From assembly GCA_004794785.1 (NCBI GenBank), contig SJOL01006981.1:424465-488464 (forward strand): DNA of 64,000 nt, in the 5' to 3' direction. The stretch comes from Opisthorchis felineus (lineage: Eukaryota > Platyhelminthes > Trematoda > Opisthorchiida > Opisthorchiidae). The notes under the pieces were generated by a model, which saw only the letters and a program-made list of their open reading frames with translations, was not told the DNA's origin and did no database searches. Below are positions 48,640 to 60,100 of the stretch, piece after piece. The translations under genes were made by a program, and so were the position numbers. Each line of letters starts with the position of its first letter. The first letter of the stretch is position 1.

Positions 48640-48678
48640 ACAGCAACATCAGTGTTGACACCGATGCCTCACTGCCGT
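48640..48678. repeat. Short dispersed repeat, second copy
   Basis: AGTGTTGACACCGATGCCTC followed by ACTGCCGTAC. It repeats 12735-12780 with few changes. CAT-rich sequence (ATCATCATCCTCATC) precedes it. Confidence 0.5.
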
Positions 48679-48729
48679 ACAACCACAAGGTTCGTCTAAT
48701 TATATTTAAAGCCCTAGAGTGAAAAGAGT

Positions 48730-48904
48730 GGGTGAGGGAGGGGATCTAGTGCTGGCCTATGTCAAGCGTTCTGAGGTGCCTATACCTCCAAGCGCCCAAT
48801 CAGGCAATCTGGAAAGAAACTGACAGCACGAACGCCACTGACATCGATTAGCCGCCATTTCTTGCAATAGCACCACGCGACGGCCGATGTGGCATGAGAG
48901 TACT
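48730..48904 (-). mobile_element. LINE 5-prime leader fragment
   Basis: The plus-strand block CACCACGCGACGGCCGATGT is the reverse complement of the segment at 25723-25745 (ACATCGGCCGTCGCGTGGTG), so a minus-strand piece of that LINE leader lies here. It abuts the truncated end of the CR1-like element at about 48905. Confidence 0.5.
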
Positions 48905-50700
48905 GTTAGCTATAAATGTCATGGTTGGAAGGAGCCAGTCCAGCGACCACCGCTTTGCAGCGTCTGCATCCATTTAGAGTGCGCTGGCGATGGAACTCCA
49001 GGATTGCAAGTCGCCCGCAAAAAGTAGACATGGATCATTGTAGATCAGAATCAGAGGTGGTCCCAAAACGGAGCCTTGAGGAACTCAAGTGGAGACCGGT
49101 ACCGAAGAAGAGTAGGTCGAGCCTACTTTCACTCGGAATGTTTTGTCTGAGATGAACGCCTTAATCCATCGTAGAATTTCTCTTTGAACCCAAGAAGACT
49201 CGAGCTTGCGGGGCAGCAGGGTGTGTGAAACTATCGATTGCTTTTGAGAAGTCGAAAAATATGGCATCCGATATGAGTCCTTTGTCTCCGGCTTTTATTA
49301 AGCTCCCTTTCAATACGAGTATGTTTGTCCCTAAAGAACTGTTTGGGAGGAATCCGTTTTGCGCTGGGGATATTAAGTTGTTGATGCTGAGATGATTTAA
49401 GATGGACCGCTTCAGAATGCTTTCCACCACCGTTCACGGTATGCTAGTGAGACTAATAGGCCTGTAGCTGCCGGGCGATAGGCGGTCACCAGTTTTCAAT
49501 CAATTGGTCACCAGTTTTGTGTATTATCTGACGATCGCTCTCTTCCAAGCAGAGGGAAGGTTGCATTCGTCGAGCGACTGACGAAACGCCAGGTAGAAAT
49601 GGTTCGCCAATGTAAGTGGCGTTTCCTTCAGGATCCTTGGATGGACGCCGAATCCTCCTGGGTAGTTTTTGCTCTGACCGACTGAGTGCTGGCTTCTTTT
49701 GGTTAAACCGCATCAAACTGGTGAATTTTCTGGACAATGGTTTTGTATGTTTCCTCCAGTGGAGTTAGTCCCAGTTTATATATCGTTCAGCTGTAGCACC
49801 CTTTCGGTAACTAACTGCCATGCCACCAGAAGGAAGCATGAGGGTTGGGATACTGCCAGGTTGCCCAAGCCTGGACAGGGAAAGTCGAGAGGCAGAGGTC
49901 GGATTCGAACCACGGACCTTCCGATCAGTAAATTCGCGCTCTAACCACTTTGTCGTCTCGCCCCTAGTCCCAGTTTAAGTGTCAGGGAAGATACGCATTT
50001 CTGAGAAGTCTGCACGACAAGTTTCGAGTCCACTTTTGAGTTTCCGGGTTTCTCGCCCATTAGCAGATGAAATCGAACGTCAGCACACAGTGGTCACTAT
50101 GTCCCAGTGGAGCCTTAATTCATGCTTCATCAACGTGGAGTCTTTCGTTGGTGATAACCATATCCAGTAGGGATGGTAGCTGGTGGGTGCGGTGACATAT
50201 TGAACTCAAGCGATCTGTTGAACGACTTTGGTCAGTGTCGATGCAAAATGTCTACTAGACCCGATGCGACGGAACTCCGTCCAGGAGGCCTTGGGAGCGT
50301 TAAAATTACCTGCCAGCAAGAGGTGCGTGAAATGGTAGCTGGAGGAAAGTTGCTCAACGGTTTTTATAAGGAACAAGTCATCTTCCTTTGGACTTGAGGG
50401 GCAACGGTAGACCACGCCGAGAAGAAGAGAATCGGTCACATGCGGCGGAATTTGAGTTCACGGTGCATCACAAAAAGATGGAGGATTGGTATCGGAGAGG
50501 ACAATCGAGATGGGCAAGGCCGCTTGTAAGTATAGAGCAACCCCACCTGCTCTTCCGCGTTTCCAGTCGGCTCGGAAAATGGAGTAGCCGTTTATCAAGA
50601 TCTCCACGTCGGGGACGTCTGGTGTGATCCAAGTTTCTGTAAGTGTGATTATGGACGGTTGTTCAAGGGGAGCCGACTGTGGAATGTCGCGAAGTTTGTT
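48905..50700 (-). pseudogene. CR1-like ORF2 endonuclease-RT, interrupted
   Basis: The endonuclease reads, in shifted frames, ITLTETWITPDVPDVEILIN, then YSIFRADWKRGRAGGVALYL and SLLLGVVYRCPSSPKEDDLF, and ends with LLLAGNFNAPKASW (the GDFN motif altered to GNFN). The RT has KLGLTPLEETYKTIVQKIHQ, then LISPAQNGFLPNSSLGTNIL and DAIFFDFSKAIDSF with a frameshift behind it. WIKAFISDKTFRVKVGSTYS, VPQGSVLGPPLILIYNDP and LLFAGDLQSW follow. The active site FADD reads FAGD (about 49011-49024) and the YVND region before it is shortened. Neither enzyme can be active. Confidence 0.82.
49779..49964 (-). mobile_element. tRNA-derived SINE nested in CR1-like LINE
   Basis: A 186-bp minus-strand SINE, very similar to 48318-48512. 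It is bounded by TAGTCCCAGTTTA at 49766-49778 and 49965-49977, a 13-bp target-site duplication. Removing the SINE and one duplicate restores the RT phrase KLGLTPLEETYK of the host LINE across the site, which proves the order of insertion. Its T-rich end lies at 49777-49783 and the head with TCTAACCACTTTGTCGTC at the right. Confidence 0.94.
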
Positions 50701-51209
50701 GAAAAGAGGTAGTTTGTGGACAAAGCACCATCTCTGCTGCGTCCGAAAGTGGGGAGCCTAGGGGCGTGCTACCAGAGAGGTTACCAAATTTAATAGCTTT
50801 AAGCCGAGTTTGAGTCCAAGGCTTCGAAGGGGCCTCTGCAGCCTACTTGTCTGCTAACTGCCTTGCTGTGTCCGAGAACTGCTGTTCGTTTGCAGGGGGT
50901 TGCCCCCTAGAAGACCGGTTTGCGCGGGCTTTTTGCCTTTGGGGGACGTAGTTTTTCCCCTTGAGGTTGAAAATTTCGATGGCTGCTGCTTGTAGCTCGT
51001 GCAATACCACCTTTTGAATGCCTGGACTCTTTATTGTTCAAGGATTTGGGGTAAACATGCATCCGTCTGGTTTCTTGGGCTTTCTCGCGCGGTTTGGCCG
51101 GCAAGGTGTCTGTGATGCCCTGTCGGGTCGCGTGTGCGTTGGATGGCACCATCAAGGAATATTCCTTTTGGTGGCACTCCCAAGAGGCTCGTTTTCGTGG
51201 AGGAAGCTG

Positions 51210-52774
51210 CTATTCGGTCGGGCGAAGTTCACTTGATCGCAGTCGCTTTTCTTTTGTGTTTGTGTGGGCTCTCAGGTTGTCCGCGATTAGCGTGGCCAAC
51301 TCGGTGTATGTAGGAATTTTCAGTACACTGCTGTCAGGTTTGTGGTTTAAGCTATCGGGGTCATGAGTGACAACTGAGTCCACAATCGGACAGGTCGCTT
51401 TTGACGGATTAGATGTGGAGGATGGCAGTTTCGCATTCTCAGTGGTTGCGGGGCTCTCGCAGCAGTCCCCGACGTCAAGGTCAATGCTTATGGCTGATCT
51501 GTCGGTGGACTTCGCTGCTCGTATCTGCACAGCTGACTCAATCCAACGTAGAACCTGTGAATTGGATGTGGGGTTCACCGCTGCGACTTTATTGTCCGCT
51601 AAGGAAATAAGCGACGATAATTCCACATATGTTGGACGCTGTGTCCTCGTCAGGCTTGCTTCACCCCGAGTATCCTTGTCGTTGGTAGTCGATTGGTCTG
51701 AGACAGTAGAGTAGAAACTGCAATCCGGGGTCGCAGCCGGTTGCATTGGCGTGCTTTTAAGAGCACAAGAGTCCGTAACTACAATCGGGTTAGCCATATG
51801 TTTGGGGTCAGCTGATCTGTCGCCAAGCAAACGCTTGTTTTGCGCCTCCCCTCCAGAACCCCTGTGACCCAGTTTTCGCGCCTCTACGGGGCGATCCTCG
51901 GATATACGCTCGATCTTTGGGAAAGCCTTTTGAATACTGACAGCCCGCTCTAAGATCCTATGTGCGGTAGTTGGAGAGGAAAGTGTGATTAGAAGCCGAA
52001 ATGTTTGCTTGCTTCCCTTTCCGCATTGCCGTATCAGGGCTTTGTTACGATACCACCAAAGAGCGACTTTGCCAATTTTGTTGGCGTGATTGTTCTGGAG
52101 AACGACCGCCCCCCCCCCCATATGATCAGCCTGGACTCTCTCATGCGGCTGTCCACTGGAGACATCGTGGCGGTCTTTACTGCCGCATCAGAGAGCTGGA
52201 TAATCCTCTTCGCAGCTAAAGGACCCGGGATGGTGAGCGCTAGGTATTTGTTCAGGGAGGAATGTTTGTTATGGTCTTTCGTTCAGGCCGCTTCGTTCTT
52301 TGTGTTTACGTCTTCCAAATCTTTCGAAGGAAGTACCAGTTTCTCCTCGAATGTCGCGATCAAAACGGAACATTTGTGCGGGTCTTTCCGACCTAGAAGT
52401 GGAGACTTGGTTTCGTTACTGGCAGCTGTCTCGCTAGTTGTGAAATGCATAGCACCCCTAAGGTAGAGGCAACTGGCGCAGACAAACGGGTCAGGAGAGT
52501 TCGATAATTGGCTTATCTGGTCATCCTGCAAACCCGTATATTTAGAATGCCACCAGGCCTGGCAAGCGTGGCATTGCATTCCACGTCTTAAATTCAATGG
52601 ACTTCCATTTCGCCCACAGCTGTTGTGTTCCACCGATAGCTCTAGAGGAGAGCAGCCTGTGATGTTCTGGCTCATGATTGAGAGAAGGTGGGTGCACCGC
52701 AAAATTGGAGTGCAATCTGGCAGGGACTTCCACGCACAAATCATGCTGGAGTGAAAAATTCGACAAAATGACAC
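51210..52774 (-). pseudogene. CR1-like ORF1, PHD-finger protein, interrupted
   Basis: The first part (52774-52283) holds a Cys/His cluster: NSCGRNG, GMQCHACQAWWHSKYTGLQD and DPFVCASCLYL. This is the C-x-n-C-x2-C...H-x2/4...W...C-x2-C layout of PHD-like fingers found in ORF1 of CR1-group LINEs. A TGA at 52283-52285 stops it. The continuing frame (KRIIQLSDAAVKTATMSPVD) is open up to an 11-base G run (minus strand; C run at about 52109-52119). There the frame changes into MGGGAVVLQNNHANKIGKVA, which runs to 51210. Ser/Thr-rich sequence follows, with the paired phrase PTYVELSSLISLADN / PTYTELATLIADN. It may act in RNA binding or chromatin targeting of the element (inference). Confidence 0.75.
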
Positions 52775-52870
52775 GTGTTAACTCTGTAAGTAGACTAAAC
52801 AACAAAAGAATTCTTTCACAAATTTGCACGAGCAAAAAACGAGACCGATTTCGAGTGTATCGCATTTTGT

Positions 52871-53384
52871 GGTAGAACTACCAATGGGTTGTAACCGTCG
52901 TGCATGGTCGCCAAAGATATACTGTGTATGTTATGGAAGCACCTTGGGACAGTGATACCCCGAAGGTGGTGATTCACGAAAATTTCTATGGATGGTAAAC
53001 AAAGTAACCTCATGAGCCAAAGCCCAGTGGGCACGGCTGTACATTACCAATACTTTTGAATCAACCAAGATTGTAGGCACGGTTTACTACATCTAGACGG
53101 ACAACCAGCGGACCGGTGGCCAGGCAGTAGTGCCTGATGTCCAATTTCGTCCTTTCAGTTCAATAGAAACGCCTCTGCTACGGAAGACAGTGAATAGAAC
53201 TTCCCCAGAAGAGGTTATATAGTAACCGATCTTTTAGGAGTGTTCCATGGAGTGCAAGAGACAACGTTACCCGTTTCACTAGTCACCTACCTGCGACCAT
53301 GTTTAGGTGTTTGAAGGTTTCAGTTTTCTTTGGAAGGGAGCAATGATTCGGATAAGTCTACTTTTGGAAGGCGGCTTGCCGATC
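52871..53384. other. Unassigned spacer
   Basis: About 510 bp between the CR1-like LINE and the next LINE tail. No gene is recognised. Confidence 0.4.
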
Positions 53385-53527
53385 GACGGTTCGTACCTGG
53401 TCTGTTTCTCTATTCAGCTGGTTGCATGCACTGGCTACCTACCCCATCCGAACGAAACTGTGACAGCTGGAACCGCTGTACAGCAAGTATGCGGTTCTTA
53501 CAGTTGATGATGATGATGATGATGATG
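53385..53527 (+). mobile_element. RTE-type LINE 3-prime tail with (GAT)7
   Basis: A plus-strand copy of the terminal segment. CTACCTACCCCATCCGAACG, CAGCTGGAACCGCTGTAC and GCGGTTCTTACAGTTGATGA correspond to the reverse complement of 7045-7140. It ends in seven GAT units (53506-53526), the longest such tail in the window. The element is strongly 5-prime truncated. Confidence 0.8.
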
Positions 53528-53725
53528 GAGAGATGGCTCAGTAGTTAGAGCACGAATCTATTGACCGGAAGGTCGGTGGTTCGAACCCGACCTCTGAATC
53601 TCAACTTCTGTCTAGGCTTGGGCAACCCGGCAGTATCCCAGCCCTCGTGCTTCCTTCGGGTGGCCTGGCGGCTAGGCACCGAAGGGCTGTTACAGCTGAA
53701 CGACTTATTTTTACTTTATTGTTTA
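53528..53725 (+). mobile_element. tRNA-derived SINE adjoining a LINE tail
   Basis: Starts GAGAGATGGCTCAGTAGTTA (A box) and has GGTGGTTCGAACCCGACC (B box). The body CTAGGCTTGGGCAACCCGG and CTTCCTTCGGGTGGCC follows, with a T-rich end TTATTTTTACTTTATTG near 53704-53720. It is inserted directly behind the (GAT)7 tail of the LINE. The tail itself may have been the target, which would hide a duplication. Confidence 0.88.
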
Positions 53726-54191
53726 TGATGAACCTATTCCATTGAAGTTTTGGTGAACTGAAAGACGGTAACTTCAAAGGTTCACAGCGGGAAGGGCGGT
53801 GTTTTTACTACAGAAAGATCGTTCTAGAGCTTTAGAGTACCCCCTATTCAAATTGAGGATCTTGGTGTCAACGTTGTCAGCGTGTTATCATTACCTCTTG
53901 AAAGCCGAGCAGCACTGGCGTAAGCCTTGATAAGCCCCATATGGAGAGCCTGGGTTGTCTATCCTTCGAACAGGATAGTGGTAGCAGACTAGACTCTTTC
54001 GTTATGCTGTTCGATTAGGTTATCTATCACGCACATAGAATTTGCCGGTTGCCTTAGTGATTCCTTGAAATATCGTTTTCCCTTACAGCCTATCCAGCGG
54101 AGTATATCTGCCTGACCATTACAATCGCGCATTGCGCTCCCGGCTTTTTGCGTGGTAATGTGAAAACCTCCCAGTTTGCGGCGCGATCACC
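53726..54191 (+). promoter_or_regulatory. Upstream region of CSN2
   Basis: The 466 bp between the SINE and the CSN2 start codon must contain the transcription start and 5-prime UTR unless the leader is spliced. I see no TATA box near the start. The ATG context (GATCACCATGT) has the favourable A at -3. Confidence 0.4.
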
Positions 54192-57100
54192 ATGTCATTC
54201 AATGATGATATGTTCGACGATGGTGAATTGTCGGTAGAGTATTCTTCTGAAGACAATTCAGAACCTGATGTGGATCTTGAAAATCAGTACTATATGGCGA
54301 AATCCAGAAAGGAAGATAATCCGCAACACGCATTGGAAGAGTTCCAAAAAGTTCTTGATATAGAAGCTTCGGGCGTCAAGGGCGATTGGGGATTTCGTGC
54401 TCTTAAACAAATGATAAAGATCAACTTTAAATTGGGTAATTTTGACGTAATGATGGACAATTACAAAACATTATTAACTTATATCAAAACTGCTGTCACC
54501 AGGAACTATTCTGAGAAGTCAATCAACTCGATCCTGGATTATGTGTCTACCTCAAAGCAAATGAATTTACTACAAATGTTTTACGCAACCACTCTGGATG
54601 CGCTGCGTGAGGCAAAAAACGAGAGGCTCTGGTTTAAGACAAACACGAAGCTTGGAAAACTGTATTTAGAACAGGAAGACTATATGCAGTTGCAACGCAT
54701 TGTCAAAGAGCTTCGAGATTCTTGTCTGACAAATGAAGGGGAAGACGACCTGAAAAAAGGTACCCAGCTGTTGGAAATTTATGCTTTGGAAATACAAATG
54801 TATACTGCTCAGAAGAATAACAAAAAGCTGAAGGCATTGTATGAGCAGTCGCTTCACATCAAATCCGCCATACCACATCCACTAATAATGGGAATTATTC
54901 GTGAATGTGGCGGGAAAATGCATCTGCGTGAGGGGGAGTATGACAAATCTCACACAGATTTCTTTGAAGCATTTAAAAACTACGATGAATCCGGTTGTCT
55001 TCGACGCACACAATGTCTCAAGTACCTTGTACTTGCCAGCATGCTGATGAAGTCTGGAATTAATCCTTTTGACTCACAGGTACGTCTGTCTTTGTTGTTC
55101 TCGAGTCACCAGCTCCGAAGTCTACTGCAGCTTTTTCGAATTCTAGGTGTCTTGGACCAGTTTGTAAACCATCTGTCTGCCCCATATGATCGTAACAATT
55201 CATACTCTTATTAGCATTTTCACTTTCAGTTTCCACTTTTAGGTCGTGGTTACAGGCGAGGAATTTTGAATGGGTTGTTCGCGCCTAAGCTGTCAACAAC
55301 GCAATTTTTGTTGTCAGTCATTTCACAAAAATGGAGACGAAACTAGTGCGCTATGAAGACCACGTGTATTAGTATCGGAGAAAACGCAGGGAGAGGCCAC
55401 AACTCAGAGGTGTGCAAAAGACCGTAGGTAGTCAATTAGCCAAAGATAGTCGGTAAGGCGAATGGCTATCTTTTATAATCGATCCAATAGGTCAAAGTTA
55501 GTGGACTCAGCGCCACTTCAGGTGTACGATTGATACTCTAACACTGAACGAATACGGACATCCAATATTTCGGAAAATGGGTAGAGGCAAAGAGGAGAGA
55601 GTGGAATGATGGGTGAGTTCAGTGAAGGGGGAGTAATCGGATTGATGTTGACAGTGAAACACAAATACGACTGGTTTGGAAGTTGCTTTCACTCGTTGAT
55701 CGTCACGTCATATTTATGGTTTAATCGGTGTCGAGGTTGGCATAAGAGTCAGTGTGATCCTGGGGTAATCGACTCGCTACTCTCTTCCGATTACCTTGAA
55801 AAAATATGTAGCCGGGCTTCTTCTACGAATGCCATTTTGCCGCTAGGTGATTGTGACAGGCGCGATCAAATGCCGTGGGCATGTCGAACGGAATGACATC
55901 GGCTTCATGAAGCGAGCAAAAAGTAAAAGATGATATTCGGTATAGAGGGTTGCTGATCAGTCTGTTCTAAATGATCCCATATTTGTGCTCACTAGGTCTC
56001 TCACAGCATTCGTGGTTTAGCAATATCTGCCTCGTGGCAGCAGATTCCATCACCTAATGAAGAAAGAGCCAAATGGATAGGGCGGCAAGGTTCGGGATGT
56101 TGCTTCGCTCAAGAATCGGGAGAACTTGGGGGGGGGGGGGGTTCAGTGCAGAGGAACACTTGCACGTGACGAAAGCAATGGAAAAGTTCGATGATATTCG
56201 GTGAAAGTCCGAGTGCTGTCGTCCATTCCTTGAGGCTTGCCGTTATTAAGGGACTAGATACACTTACTCAGCAGCGAGTTTTTGTTGGGGTAGTGATGAT
56301 AAAGACAGTCGGATAAGTTGGAGTCCTGCAGGGGTGATGACCAGAACAGCTTGATGAAAATAACTAGACAGTCTTTAGCTTCCTCAGGAGAACATCAGAT
56401 TGTGCAACAGCCAGCTAATATGAGAGGAACAGATGGCGGGAATTAACGGGCGAGACAGACCAAGCAGAGGCCTAAAGCCAGCGACTTCATTAAGTGGAGG
56501 CGAATTTTTCGACCTTTCGTTTCGGAAGGTTTTGTTGGACTTTACGGGTGTTTTCGTGACAGGGGAACATCAAGAGGGTAACCGAGAATGGTGGATGCAT
56601 CAACCATAGTCCGGAAATATGCATGAATTGATCTTCCGAGGGTTGATATTTAATCGGTTTGAAACTAGGGAACAATAAGAATTATGGCATCCGTAAGAAG
56701 CTCACTTGAATCATGAGGTGACAACGATGTGTGGGGGAGACAGTTGGGTTGAAGCACGATGGAACGCAATGGTCTGAAGAACCAAGGGGAATAATGCACA
56801 ATTCGGAGGGCCTTGAGATGAAGAGCGTCCGCGCAGTCTGTTATCGTTATATATACGTACTGGAAATCGGAGAGGCCGTGGGGGTGGGGAGATTCTGTAG
56901 CAATGGCATTTTCTGAAAAAATGGAGCGGGTCTTTCTGAAGGGTCTGGTTTGCCAGACCTTTCTGAGACGGTGACCTCTCGGTCCAAACTTTATTCGGTT
57001 GATTAGAATTGCTCTCTGGAATGGAGAACGATTTCGTTAAAGTCAGATTTCGTCGGTTACTTTGGAGCTGAAAATGGATTCACTGGATCCGGAAATTGCA

Positions 57101-60100
57101 TCGAGGTTGTTGGGGTGGAGGCACAAAAAGGAAGAACACCGCGAAGCACTTTCACCGCACACTTCAGTAATTAAGGGTACACGGAACAAACGTAAACGCA
57201 AGTACTGGCCTTAAAACGAAATTTGTCGAAGATGAAGTAGGATAAGAATCATAGGTGTGAAGTGTCAGAGTCGAGAGGACTTAAATCTATGGCCCAAAAA
57301 AGAACATTTGGAAAACACTTGATTGGGCTGTCCGTTTGATTTCAAAAGGTGACAGTGGCTGATTTCTCAGTAGTTTCATGTATCAGGTCCGTGCGACAAC
57401 AGCCCAAAAATCTCAGGATGACGCACCATACGGAAACAGAGGGTAGGTACCCTCTGCCGTACAATAGCCAAATCCAGTATCTTAGACTATGTGATAAAAT
57501 GACCGGGTAGCAACAAAACCCGTTTGTTACAACACTGGTGGAAGAAAATCAAACAGCAACCAGCCTTCAGATTGTTGCTGTGTCTTTTTCCGCCTGTACT
57601 GAATCGATTTCATGTCGCAGTTTCTCTACAGATCTGCTTCTTTGACAGGTAAAGCAAGCTGTAACGTCTTACTGTCATTTGTTCAATAACTGAGCCCAAA
57701 CGGCCAATTGACAGCCTAATTAACCAGACACCAGGTGCAGCTTTCCTTCCCAAGCGGTATTTAACTTTATATACAGAACACCACTCATGATCTTCAAGCT
57801 GTGGCGTAGGCAGTAGGTGCGCGTGACAGCTGAGAAGCAGGTCGCAGTATTTTAAGATGTGTTAAATTATCATCAGCCAGAAATGATTGCACTCGGTTTG
57901 GGCGACAGGGTTGACATGTCCCTGTCCTTAACACTCGCTACATAATGCAATTTGAAAAGTTTTACCCTTACGCAAGTACTTGGATCCATGTTTGAGTTGA
58001 CACTTTGTCTTGTCAACCTTGCTGTCGCTCGAGATAGCTGAATCGGGATGCAGATAGCTGAGTGGCTAAGGCGCGAGCTTACTTGCCGGAAGGTCTGTGG
58101 TTCGAATTCAGCCATGGGATCTCGAGATGGCTCAGTGGTTAGAGCGCGAATTTACTGATCGGAAGGTCCCTGGTTCGAGCCCGATCTCTACTTCTCGACT
58201 TCCCCTGTCTAGGCTGGGGCAACCTGGTAGTATCCGAGCTCTCGTGCTTCCTTCGGGTGGCATGGCAGCTAGGCACCAAAAGGGTGCTACAGCTGAGCTA
58301 TTATTTATATTTATTTATGCCATCACCCTCAGTCCACACTGTCGTTTTGGAAAGTGCTTCCACCATCGTGTGTTTCACCACTCCGAACCACTGGATCGGA
58401 TTGCTGATCACATATGCATGAAATAAGACCATGGTGGTTTTCAGAAAGAATTGAGTTACTTGATAGAACTAATAATGTCTATTCTCACGAGCTTCTAATA
58501 CATTCTGCAACGTCTACGTATCCAAGACAGATGCTAACTCAGTCCTATGAAGCCATCTTGGTAACAAGGACTCAATAGGGATTGCCCAACCACATAACGT
58601 CACCATTTTTGCTTCTAGAATGTAGTCATAACCAGGCGGAGTGTTTTTTTGTTCGTTGTTACCGGCGGGATACAGATGTCCGCTGAATTCGTTTTTAAGT
58701 AATACAAAATAACCGGCAAGACAGTAAGAAATGTAAAATTTCTGTTAATCGAATTAATATTTAGGGAATTCGATGTATGAAATGACTCAGTCTTTGAGTT
58801 TTGAGGGGGAGTGAATGGGCAGCCATTTCAACCACAGTACTTACGTCCTGTATCCTTGTTTTTGACAAACAACATGTCTCAGTGCTGAGGGAATCCAGCG
58901 TACAAGCAAGGGCCACTTGTTGTCCTGCTTACTTCAGTGTGCGGATAAGCAAACAGGCTTTCAGGGCTTGAAAACAGACTTCGAATTGTTTAAGGTTGTT
59001 ACTGAAGTCGGACGTACAGAAGTTCGATTAAGATAAAATGATTGAAATTTGGGAAGTTTACCTCAAACAGTGTCCATCCAAATTATCCTTGTTTTGCGTA
59101 CCTAATTCGAAGTGTCGGAAACCTAGAGGCGGACAAATGATGAAGCAAAGTGTATGAAGGATTTTACGATTTTACTGCGATATTCGTGCTGTTCACCTTC
59201 GAGGATCAGGTCCACGTGACCCTCCCTGTTCTTGGCTGAGGATGCTGAAAGATGTCGACGCTAACCGATGTCACTGACGTCCATGCCTTCAGTTTCTATT
59301 CCAGTTGTCTGAATGAGTTTCGGAAGTGTAGACACCTCTGATGTTTGTGATAGGCCGACTCTCGGCCCTGTCCCGTTTCTTCCTTTCCCTTTGAAACTTT
59401 TCTCATACAATTTGACGTATTTGCACGGCAGTGAAACACCAGTCTTCTTTGGTGTTGCCGTCAATGATGATGTGATGATTAGCGAGACGCGTAGTGAACT
59501 GTCGGTGAATTTTGATCAACCTGGCTATCTTTCTTGTCGAATTCGGGTGCAACACTTCCGTCCTGCTATCGCGGTGCTGCACCACCACTTAGTGAAAGTG
59601 ACCATTTGGCTGCATTACAAATCCAATCCCATCGCTGTGTTTGGGAACTAAGTTCCAAGATAATTAGGGTAAACTAGTTTTGTCCAGGATTTTTGGAACA
59701 AATTGTCTGTGGTTGTACAGCAGAGTTGCATCTTTCCGCAGCTGGTCAGTTCGCCATGTGCCGGAAATCTTTCCGATATTTAGGTTACATATTTAAGTTT
59801 TAGTCAACTGGGCAACTACTTGACCATTACCACGAAGAAAAACTGGGGTGGTCCATATTGTTCCAGACGACGGAATGTGGGTTGTAGTTGTTCAAATCAT
59901 TTTGAGGGTTGGATCCACTTAGACCAGGTTGCACCCCACTGGTCCTTCATTCTTCAGTTCGTTCACGACATTCATTTACCCAAGCTTTCCTGTTTACATT
60001 CGGGATGCTCGTTAAAATACCGTTCTTGTCCTTTCTGTCTTCAGGAAACGAAACCCTACAAAAACGATCCACAAATTATGGCGATGACAAGTTTAGTTAC

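Larger units (their letters stand above)
48905..52870 (-). mobile_element. CR1-like LINE with ORF1 and ORF2, 3-prime truncated, host to a SINE
   Basis: A minus-strand element of about 4 kb. ORF1 (52774-51210) starts with a PHD-like zinc finger. ORF2 has an endonuclease (about 50700-50206) and an RT (about 49980-48905). The RT wording (LTPLEETYKTIVQKIHQF, FFDFSKAID, VPQGSVLGPPLIL) is of the Jockey/CR1 type and unlike the RTE copies. The element breaks off inside the RT thumb near 48905 and therefore lacks its 3-prime end. A SINE (49779-49964) is nested in ORF2. Stops and frameshifts make it non-functional. Confidence 0.85.
55080..60044 (+). other. Phase-0 intron of CSN2
   Basis: A 4965-bp GT-AG intron (GTACGT ... 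TTTCTGTCTTCAG). It contains a 14-base G run at 56128-56141 and a SINE with an extra tRNA-like head at 58053-58318. I recognise no nested gene. Open frames of 60-110 codons in it lack domains. Confidence 0.9.

Noticed and set aside
53506..53526. CRISPR-like or coding trinucleotide array
   Set aside because: It is the (GAT)7 tail of an RTE-type LINE, as in the other copies.
54192..55214. 340-residue single-exon version of CSN2
   Set aside because: Residues after 296 read through a consensus donor at 55080. The PCI domain continues exactly in phase at 60045.
56128..56141. G14 run in the CSN2 intron as a quadruplex or regulatory element
   Set aside because: A plain homopolymer with no further G tracts nearby; length is also prone to sequencing error.
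58053..58183. Functional tRNA genes (A and B boxes present)
   Set aside because: The same heads occur in all SINE copies with a common body, and a complete cloverleaf acceptor stem is not visible.
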